Program-made: the position numbers and the translations under genes
NCBI GenBank assembly: GCA_018372435.1
Contig: JAHAJA010000051.1
Coordinates: 1-20,286 of the forward strand
Direction: 5' to 3'
DNA length: 20,286 bases
DNA from: Clostridiales bacterium
GTDB taxonomy: Bacteria; Bacillota; Clostridia; Lachnospirales; Lachnospiraceae
Part shown: piece by piece, positions 8,086 through 14,349 of the stretch
Numbering within the stretch: position 1 is the first letter of the stretch
Layout: each line of letters starts with the position of its first letter
The notes under the pieces: model-generated
The model's input: only the letters and a program-made list of their open reading frames with translations
Told to the model about the DNA's origin: nothing
Database searches by the model: none

Positions 8086-8106
8086 AAAATGCCATGAAAA
8101 TGCCAT
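8086..8106 (+). repeat. Short tandem repeat AAAATGCCAT x2
   Basis: AAAATGCCAT occurs at 8086-8095 and 8097-8106, an 11-bp period, about one helical turn. It lies in the 399-bp gap between the cfa terminator and the glucosaminidase gene, upstream of the structured region, so it could be a regulator site. Otherwise 7999-8200 is AT-rich and I see no convincing promoter or gene there. Confidence 0.35.
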
Positions 8107-8208
8107 AGATATTCAGTATTTTTTAATATGTAAAGTGGAATTAAGTTGCAAGGTTGGAAATTATACACAAATAAGAGTTGTGTGAAATAAAATAAGGTAT
8201 GTTAAGAA

Positions 8209-8373
8209 CATGAATGAGTTGAGTTTGAGGAAAGGTGATTTCATGCCTTAGCTACGAATTCTCACTTGTCTCATGAATTTAATAGAGGTATAAAGGGTAG
8301 GCCGATGCTATCGACCTAGGTCGTTTTACTGACCTAAAACATGGAAGATAAGAACAGAGTAGAATAATACTCT
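8209..8373 (+). other. Putative structured 5' leader of the glucosaminidase operon
   Basis: About 165 nt with several possible helices. CATGAA at 8209-8214 and again at 8272-8277 can each pair with TTCATG at 8240-8245, so the two pairings exclude each other. A 21-nt hairpin at 8298-8318 has nine pair positions with one mismatch. TAGGTC (8317-8322) pairs with GACCTA (8331-8336). AGAGTA (8356-8361) pairs with TACTCT (8368-8373) just before the ribosome site. It lacks the conserved cores I know for c-di-GMP-I/II, c-di-AMP, T-box or purine riboswitches. Confidence 0.35.
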
Positions 8374-8397
8374 ATGGCATTAAGAAAGGAGTTATTT

Positions 8398-10674
8398 ATG
8401 AATAGGAAGGGATGGCATAAGGTATTAATCCTGCTATTGTGTATTGTGATGGCATGTCCGTCTACTATTTTGTTATCGAAAGAGGAGAAAGTGCAGGCGG
8501 CGACAGCTACACTCAATTTACCTGCAAGTATCACAGCTACGAAGTTGAATGTTAGAACGAAAGCATCTCGTACGGCAACACAGTTAACAGTATCAAAAAC
8601 CAAGGTGTCATTACTAAAAGGAACCAAGGTTACGATCTTATCAGAAAAGACGGTTAATAATGAAAAATGGTATTATATTTCCTTCAAGTGGGAAGGTAAG
8701 ACTACGAAGGGTTACGTATTAAGTGATTATGTGAAGTTAACACTAAAAGATTCCGTAGCGGCCAAAGTAAATAGTAGTACTAAAGTTAAGATAAGAAAAG
8801 CTGCGGGTAGTACAACGTATCTGAAAGTATCCAATAAAACGATATCATTAGCTAATAAAACAAAATTAACAATTACTAAAGAAGTAACGAAAAAGGATGT
8901 AAAGTATTTCTGTGTGGAATTTACATATAGTAAGAAAAAACATACAGGTTATATTGAAGCCAATAAGGTTTTATTCACTCCGCCCGTTGTTGTGCCTGAG
9001 AGAAAACCGATTGATACTGGTAAAGTAACAACGAATAATCTAAGAGTTAGAGTAGGAGCTGGAACAACGAAAGAGCAAATGGTTGATTCGACAGGTGCGA
9101 AGGTTTATCTCTCAACTGGAGCTAAAGTAACCATCTATTCTGTTACAGAGGTATCAGGAATGGTTTGGTATGAAGTTGATTTTACTCATAATGATAAAGT
9201 TGTGACTGGATTTATCTCAGGTGATTATGTTAAGTTGGATTCTGAAGAAGGCACCGATGATGATACTCCAAAAGATGATCCATCTAAGGAAAATCCTCCA
9301 AAAGAAGATCCGAAACCAGATGACAATAATCCTGGTGGAGACACTCCAGGAGACGATACCTCTACAGAAACACCAACAGAGCCATTATCGGATGCACAAT
9401 TTGAGCAAATGATGGTAACACAGGGATTCCCGGAAAGTTATAAGCCATATTTAAGAGCATTACACAGTCAGTATCCACATTGGCAGTTTGAGGCTTATCA
9501 TACAGGGCTTGATTGGAATACAGCAGTTACTAAGGAAAGTGTGGTTGGTAAGAATCTGATTCCAAACAGTAAGAACATTTCATGGAAATCCATGGAATCA
9601 GGTGCATATAAGTGGGCTACGGACAGTTTCGTAGTATTCGATGGTTCTACTTGGGTAACGGCGTCAAAAGAGATTATCGCATATTATATGGATCCAAGAA
9701 ACTTCTTGAATCCACAAGGAGTTTTCCAATTTGAATTGCTGTCATATCAAGAGCAGTATCAGACGCTAAGCGGTCTTGAGAATATATTAAGTGGAACACC
9801 AATGGCTGGAACAAATTATACGTATGTAGATGAGGAGGGTGTAACACAGACGAAGACGTATGCGCAGACGTTTATGGATGCAGCAAAATATTCGGGAGTT
9901 AGCCCATATCATCTGGCTTCACGAGTAAAACAAGAAGTTGTTACATCGAGTAAGACATTTAGTACAAGTGCTACAGGAACGGTAAGTGGATATGAAGGTT
10001 TATATAATTTCTATAACATAGGAGCAACCCATAGTACAGTAGCGGGTGGAGCGGTTGCTAATGGATTGAGATATGCAAAGAATGGAACCACGAATGCAGC
10101 CAATAATGCCTTGTATCTCATTCCGTGGACAAGCCCATATCGTTCCATTGTAGGTGGTTCTTATGTTATTGGTTCTACCTATATCAAAAGAGGACAGAAT
10201 ACAATATATCTTGAGAAATTTAACATGACGCCAACGTCAACATATTCACATCAATATATGGCCAATGTTCAAGCAGCTTGGTCGGAAGCAACAAAAACAT
10301 TCGCTGCTTATAGTAGTATGGACAGTGTGCCAATTGTATTCTCAATTCCAGTATTCCTTAACATGCCGGATACACCAGCTTCATTACCAGCAGATAAGCT
10401 TAATCCGAACAACTGGCTTAAGACATTAAAAGTAGATGGATTTGCAATTACACCATCATTTGATGCTTCAATTGAGCAGACATATGGCTTAATTGTTGAT
10501 GCTAGTACAGATTCTATTGTTATTAATGCAACAGCTGTGAATAAAAAAGCAACCGTTAACGGCGCAGGCAGAGTATCGCTTAACGTGGGAAGCAACGAAG
10601 TTGTAATATCAGTAATTGCTGAGAATGGAGATAAACGAGAGTATAAGCTTAACGTAATTCGTTTGTCGGAATAA
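8398..10674 (+). CDS. Secreted SH3b-glucosaminidase cell-wall hydrolase
   Basis: A 758-aa exported protein that should cleave peptidoglycan glycan strands. The signal peptide spans about 1-35 (positive start, hydrophobic 9-25, then VQAATA). Three bacterial SH3 repeats follow (about 41-114, 120-193, 206-281), likely wall-binding. Next are an Asp/Pro/Thr-rich linker (282-330) and a glucosaminidase domain of the GH73/LytD type (about 340-630) with the likely catalytic E513 in SRVKQEV and the family motif YNFYNIGA (536-543). The C-terminal ~85 residues (676-755) match a cadherin-like beta-sandwich domain. An upstream ATG at 8374 is in frame, but AAAGGAG lies six bases before the ATG at 8398. The next gene starts 15 bp downstream, so the two are co-transcribed. 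It may serve cell separation or wall remodelling. Confidence 0.88.
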   Translation: MNRKGWHKVLILLLCIVMACPSTILLSKEEKVQAATATLNLPASITATKLNVRTKASRTATQLTVSKTKVSLLKGTKVTILSEKTVNNEKWYYISFKWEGKTTKGYVLSDYVKLTLKDSVAAKVNSSTKVKIRKAAGSTTYLKVSNKTISLANKTKLTITKEVTKKDVKYFCVEFTYSKKKHTGYIEANKVLFTPPVVVPERKPIDTGKVTTNNLRVRVGAGTTKEQMVDSTGAKVYLSTGAKVTIYSVTEVSGMVWYEVDFTHNDKVVTGFISGDYVKLDSEEGTDDDTPKDDPSKENPPKEDPKPDDNNPGGDTPGDDTSTETPTEPLSDAQFEQMMVTQGFPESYKPYLRALHSQYPHWQFEAYHTGLDWNTAVTKESVVGKNLIPNSKNISWKSMESGAYKWATDSFVVFDGSTWVTASKEIIAYYMDPRNFLNPQGVFQFELLSYQEQYQTLSGLENILSGTPMAGTNYTYVDEEGVTQTKTYAQTFMDAAKYSGVSPYHLASRVKQEVVTSSKTFSTSATGTVSGYEGLYNFYNIGATHSTVAGGAVANGLRYAKNGTTNAANNALYLIPWTSPYRSIVGGSYVIGSTYIKRGQNTIYLEKFNMTPTSTYSHQYMANVQAAWSEATKTFAAYSSMDSVPIVFSIPVFLNMPDTPASLPADKLNPNNWLKTLKVDGFAITPSFDASIEQTYGLIVDASTDSIVINATAVNKKATVNGAGRVSLNVGSNEVVISVIAENGDKREYKLNVIRLSE

Positions 10675-10689
10675 AAGGGGTAAGGTTGA

Positions 10690-11982
10690 ATGAAGCAAAA
10701 GAAGAATACATTACTAATATATATTCTATTGATAGGTTTATTCGTAAACATGATACCAAGTATAGCGGTGAAAGCAGCAAGTGCTACAGTTTCGATTACA
10801 TTAAAGGACACGGAGATTAAACTGAATGATACGTTCAATGTCATTGTGAAAGTTGAGGCAACGGATACAATTGGAGGATTTGAAACATTTCTTACGTATG
10901 ATGAAAGTAAGATGGAATTCATTAGCGGTGGCAGCTTGGTAAGTGGAGGAGACGGAATTCTTCGTGTTTCTGATATGAATCCTGAGAATATCGCTAAGAG
11001 TCGTAAGTATATATTGCAATTTAAGGCCGTTGAACAAGGAAATGCACAGATTGAGACGATGGATCAAGCCTATGTATACACGTATGAAGATTCTGCAGAG
11101 ATGTCAGTATCAAGTAATCGTTTATCCATTAGTATTGGAACGGATGAAAAAGTTTCTAACAATGCAAAACTATATTCTTTACGCATCAGTCCAGGTGTAT
11201 TATCGCCTGAATTCGCTGATAACACAACGAAGTATACAGCAGAAGTTGAGAGTGATGTTAAGGAACTTGTAATAAGCGCCATGGCTCAAGATGGAGACGC
11301 GAAAGTAAAGACAAAAGGTAATAAAGATTTGCATGCAGGTCCAAACGAAGTGAATATAATAGTAACAGCACCTTCTGGTGATCAGAAAACCTACACAATT
11401 GTGGTTACGAAGAAAGAAGATCCTACTAGTCAGAATGGACAGACGGAAGGTGAGGGAGAAGATACTCCTGATGAAACAGAAGATGGAATCACAGAAGATG
11501 ATATCACAGAGGCAGATCAAGAAACACTAGAATCAGAAGGGTATCTAATAACAGAAGAGGGAGAGAGTATAACACTACATTTTTCTTCTGCATATGAGAT
11601 TGTACCATTAGAAGATTCTAGTATGATTCCAAGTGGCTATGAAGAAACAACGATGAAATTACAAGGAGTTGCAGTAACTGTATACGAGCCAATAGGTGGA
11701 GGATTTGTTGATTATGTGTTATTGTATATGAAAAAAGGTGATGGCGAGCCACAATTCTATCGCTATGATAAGACCGAGAGTACAGTACAAAGATACGAGG
11801 AATCCTATGATCAACCAACTACAACAACCACAAGTAAGGTTACAAAAGATGAATATGCGAAGAAACTAGCGAACATGAAAATCTTAGTAGCTGTTAGTTG
11901 TGTAATTACATTAATAGCCACACTAGTAGTAATTCGCCTTTTAGTTAAATTACGTGGTGTAAAGGATGATGAATTTTTCTAA
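10690..11982 (+). CDS. Membrane-anchored cohesin-like / cadherin-like surface protein
   Basis: A 430-aa surface protein. It has a signal peptide (1-30, ending VKAAS), a cohesin-type domain (about 32-148: TVSITLKDTEIKLNDTFNV, then GGFETFLTYDESKMEFISG), and a cadherin-like beta-sandwich (about 159-240, LYSLRISPGVLSPEF ... YTIVVTKKE). A very acidic linker (241-285) and an unassigned domain (286-370) follow. It ends in a Thr-rich stretch, one transmembrane helix (about 396-418) and a basic/acidic tail, so most of it faces outside. The cadherin-like domain resembles the one ending the upstream glucosaminidase. Cohesin domains bind dockerins in cellulosomes, but neither neighbour has a recognisable dockerin, so the partner is unknown. 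The start ATG at 10690 follows AAAGGGG. It is probably co-transcribed with the upstream gene. Confidence 0.8.
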   Translation: MKQKKNTLLIYILLIGLFVNMIPSIAVKAASATVSITLKDTEIKLNDTFNVIVKVEATDTIGGFETFLTYDESKMEFISGGSLVSGGDGILRVSDMNPENIAKSRKYILQFKAVEQGNAQIETMDQAYVYTYEDSAEMSVSSNRLSISIGTDEKVSNNAKLYSLRISPGVLSPEFADNTTKYTAEVESDVKELVISAMAQDGDAKVKTKGNKDLHAGPNEVNIIVTAPSGDQKTYTIVVTKKEDPTSQNGQTEGEGEDTPDETEDGITEDDITEADQETLESEGYLITEEGESITLHFSSAYEIVPLEDSSMIPSGYEETTMKLQGVAVTVYEPIGGGFVDYVLLYMKKGDGEPQFYRYDKTESTVQRYEESYDQPTTTTTSKVTKDEYAKKLANMKILVAVSCVITLIATLVVIRLLVKLRGVKDDEFF

Positions 11983-12057
11983 ATTATTCTGCTTGGCTCA
12001 ACAGTTACAAGATGTGAATGATTAGAATGTGGTAAATTCAGTGTTTATAAATTAGAG

Positions 12058-12096
12058 CAGAGTAGTATACTTATGATAGAGTATACTACTCTGTGT
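12058..12096 (+). terminator. Hairpin terminator after the surface-protein operon
   Basis: Perfect 13-bp stem (CAGAGTAGTATAC, 12058-12070, with its complement at 12081-12093) and a 10-nt loop, 76 bp after the upstream stop and just before the next promoter. The tail (TGTTTATATA) is only moderately T-rich. Confidence 0.65.
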
Positions 12097-12107
12097 TTAT
12101 ATACCAC

Positions 12108-12147
12108 TTGACAAAGACTTTATATTTGTTATACTGATGGTATAACA
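12108..12147 (+). promoter_or_regulatory. mcs-clp operon promoter with overlapping inverted-repeat operator
   Basis: TTGACA (12108-12113), 16 bp, TATACT (12130-12135). A perfect inverted repeat TGTTATAC (12127-12134), 5-bp spacer TGATG, GTATAACA (12140-12147) covers the -10 and the start point. This is the size and position expected for a GntR-family repressor site, most simply autoregulation by the gene just downstream. I see no CtsR heptad repeat (GGTCAAA type) and no CIRCE element. Confidence 0.8.
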
Positions 12148-12173
12148 GATATAACTAAAAGAAGGTGATACAT

Positions 12174-12542
12174 GTGATTGTACGTATTGATTTTAATAGC
12201 GATGAAGCGATATATATTCAGTTAAGAAATCAGATTATACTAGGAATAGCAAATTCTGAATTCAAAGAGGGTGATAACCTACCATCTGTTAGAGAATTAG
12301 CAGAAAATATAGGAATTAACATGCACACCGTTAATAAAGCATATACTATATTAAAACAGGAAGGCTATCTAAAACTAGATCGAAGAAAAGGTGCTGTTAT
12401 TTCAGTGGAAGCGGACAAATGCAAGGCAATGATGGATATGATGAATGTTTTGCAGGTGGTTTTAGCGGAAGCATATTGTAAGGACATTACCAGAGAAGAG
12501 GTTCATGAAGCGGTAGATAATATTTTTAATGAATTTCTTTAA
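12174..12542 (+). CDS. GntR-family (YtrA-like) transcriptional regulator
   Basis: A 122-aa protein with the short YtrA architecture: N-terminal winged helix (IYIQLRNQIILGI, then LPSVRELAENIG, then MHTVNKAYTILKQEGYL) and a ~40-residue C-terminal helical part too small for a typical effector domain. Start: GTG at 12174 with AAGGTGA about six bases upstream; an in-frame GTG at 12165 lies inside that ribosome site and is unlikely, and the ATG at 12172 is followed at once by a stop. YtrA-type regulators usually sit with ABC transporter genes. Here it heads mcsA-mcsB-clpC (57 bp to mcsA), the place of ctsR in Bacillus and many clostridia. The perfect palindrome on its own promoter suggests that it represses the operon. 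The inducing signal is unknown. Confidence 0.92.
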   Translation: MIVRIDFNSDEAIYIQLRNQIILGIANSEFKEGDNLPSVRELAENIGINMHTVNKAYTILKQEGYLKLDRRKGAVISVEADKCKAMMDMMNVLQVVLAEAYCKDITREEVHEAVDNIFNEFL

Positions 12543-12599
12543 AGAAGTAACAGGATTGTTCGTCTTGTATTTGAAGTGTCGCATCAAGGAGGCAATAGT

Positions 12600-13241
12600 A
12601 TGTTATGTAATAGATGTAAGAAGAGAGATGCGAAGATTTATTATACAGAAGTAGTGAATGGTGAGATGAAAGAACAACACTTGTGTGAGGAATGTGCTGC
12701 AGAATGTACTAGGTTTCACATGAGTTCTACATTTGTTAATAAAAATGTTTCTGTAGGAGATATCTTAGCAAGTATACTTGGAACTTATAGAGGCGCATCT
12801 AATTCTAAAGCGAATGAAAAAGCAGATAAGAACGCGGATACACAAGGAGAAGAAGAGAAGAAAGATGATGTATTACGTTGTGAGCATTGTGGAATGACGT
12901 ATGAACAATTCTTGCAACAAGGAATGGTCGGTTGTGCTAAATGCTATGAATATTTTAATAAGGTATTGTTTAGAAGCATAAAGAGTCTACATGGTACAGA
13001 TATTCATGTTGGAAAGCAGCCAAAAGGTTATGTCTCATGGATGAACAAGATTGTTAATGAATTATCTGAGATAGAAAAGAAAAGTATTCTTTTACAAGAA
13101 GCAATAGAGAAAGAGGAATTTGAAGAAGCAGCAAAATTACGAGATGAGATTCGAAGGTTGAAAGAGCGAGAGAGAAGTACAACAAAAGAAACTGGTATTG
13201 GTAAGGAAGAATCTAATAGGGAGGAAATCAACAATGCCTAA
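12600..13241 (+). CDS. mcsA: McsA, zinc-binding activator of arginine kinase McsB
   Basis: A 213-aa protein that activates and delivers McsB in protein quality control. Four CxxC pairs are visible: C3/C6, C29/C32, C94/C97 and C112/C115, the zinc-binding modules of McsA. A C-terminal UVR motif lies around 155-190 (EIEKKSILLQEAIEKEEFEE), the type of helix that contacts ClpC. Residues 65-90 form a Lys/Glu-rich, low-complexity linker. The ATG at 12600 has AGGAGG seven bases upstream; the GTG at 12576 that opens the frame is rejected. Its end overlaps mcsB by 8 bp, indicating translational coupling. The length is somewhat above the usual ~180-185 residues because of the linker and an acidic tail. 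Confidence 0.93.
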   Translation: MLCNRCKKRDAKIYYTEVVNGEMKEQHLCEECAAECTRFHMSSTFVNKNVSVGDILASILGTYRGASNSKANEKADKNADTQGEEEKKDDVLRCEHCGMTYEQFLQQGMVGCAKCYEYFNKVLFRSIKSLHGTDIHVGKQPKGYVSWMNKIVNELSEIEKKSILLQEAIEKEEFEEAAKLRDEIRRLKERERSTTKETGIGKEESNREEINNA

Positions 13242-14283
13242 ATGGTATGAAGAACAGAGTAAACAAAGCGATGTTGTGATTTCTAGTAGAATACGGCTTG
13301 CAAGGAATTTTGCGAAGTATCCATTCTCTCCAAAACTCACCTTAGAACAAGCAGAACTGCTATGTGAAGATATTCATAATCACTTAGAGGAAAAGAAGAC
13401 AAAGCTTGAAGAAGTAGTTGGAAAGTATTATTATTATAATGTAACGAAAGCTAGTGAGATTGAAAAGGAAGCTTTGGTTGAGAGACATATTATAACGAAG
13501 AAGTTAGCACAGAAGCAGCAACCTGTGGGAGTCATTATGACAGAAGATGAAAGTGTAAGTCTTATGTTGAATGAAGATGACCATATTCGCATACAAGCAA
13601 TAAGTAGTGGCATGAATTTGCTAACATTACTAGAGAAAGCCAATGCAATAGATGATTTTATCTCGGAATCATTACAGTATGCATTTGATGATAAATTAGG
13701 CTATCTAACAAGTAGTCCTACGAATATTGGAACAGGATTACGTGCATCTATAATGGTTTATCTGCCAGCCCTTGGGATATCTGGTAAGATGGAGAAATTA
13801 ATGGATGAAGTAAATCAACAGGGTGTATCCATTCGTGGAGTATATGGTGAGGGGAATAAAAGTCTCGCATATATCTATCAGATATCGAATTGTAAGACCA
13901 TCGGTATGACAGAATGTGATATCATACAAAATCTGATTACGGTTGTCGATCAAATTATTAAACAGGAACGGAATCGAAGAGAATATCTACTGGATTCTAA
14001 TTTTGATAAGTATGAAGATCAAGTATATCGTTCCTATGGAGTTTTACGTTATGCAAAGCAGATATCTACTGCAGATGCAATGACGTTACTTGCTCAAATT
14101 AAATTTGGCTATGATTCAAAAATCATTGCAAGCGAAGAAATACCATCTTTTTATAAATTAATGATGGCCATCCAGCCTGCTAACTTGCAGAAAATATTAG
14201 GTAAGAATGCAGGAGTGAAGGAAAGAGAAAGAGCAAGAGCCAAATTCTTGAATGAAAGTTTGCCTGAATTAATTCATTTGTAA
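13234..14283 (+). CDS. mcsB: McsB protein arginine kinase
   Basis: A 349-aa guanidino-kinase-fold enzyme that phosphorylates arginines on damaged proteins or regulators, marking them for ClpC-ClpP. Visible motifs: the phosphagen-kinase nucleotide site SSRIRLARNF (17-26), NEDDHIRIQ (113-121), and the active-site loop SPTNIGTGLRAS (161-172). In B. subtilis and most homologues the loop begins with Cys (CPTN); here the codon at 13714-13716 is AGT, giving S161. The C-terminal phosphoarginine-binding motif RDxxRA appears as RERARA (331-336). The start ATG at 13234 follows AGGGAGG by nine bases and overlaps the mcsA stop; the upstream frame to 13198 is ignored. clpC follows after 66 bp. Kinase identity is clear; full activity is uncertain because of S161. 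Confidence 0.94.
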   Translation: MPKWYEEQSKQSDVVISSRIRLARNFAKYPFSPKLTLEQAELLCEDIHNHLEEKKTKLEEVVGKYYYYNVTKASEIEKEALVERHIITKKLAQKQQPVGVIMTEDESVSLMLNEDDHIRIQAISSGMNLLTLLEKANAIDDFISESLQYAFDDKLGYLTSSPTNIGTGLRASIMVYLPALGISGKMEKLMDEVNQQGVSIRGVYGEGNKSLAYIYQISNCKTIGMTECDIIQNLITVVDQIIKQERNRREYLLDSNFDKYEDQVYRSYGVLRYAKQISTADAMTLLAQIKFGYDSKIIASEEIPSFYKLMMAIQPANLQKILGKNAGVKERERARAKFLNESLPELIHL

Positions 14284-14349
14284 TAAAAACACTTTGTAAA
14301 TCATGGCTGAACTATAGCTAACAAATCACAGCGAAAGGGAGTGTACAAA

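Noticed and set aside
8209..8373. Known riboswitch (c-di-GMP, c-di-AMP or T-box) upstream of the wall hydrolase
   Set aside because: The conserved cores I can recall are missing, so I report only an unclassified structured leader.
10308..10922. 204-aa open frame on the minus strand
   Set aside because: It lies antisense across the end of the glucosaminidase gene and the start of the cohesin-like gene, has no ribosome site, and its Ser/Thr/Ile-rich composition is what the complement of these frames would give.
11200..11520. 106-aa minus-strand open frame
   Set aside because: It is antisense inside a well-supported surface-protein gene, Cys/Phe/Ile-rich, with no start signal.
12058..12093. 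13-bp inverted repeat considered as a second operator for the gntR promoter
   Set aside because: It lies 15 bp upstream of the -35 with a 10-nt loop and follows a gene end, so a transcript hairpin/terminator is simpler, and its sequence differs from the palindrome on the -10.
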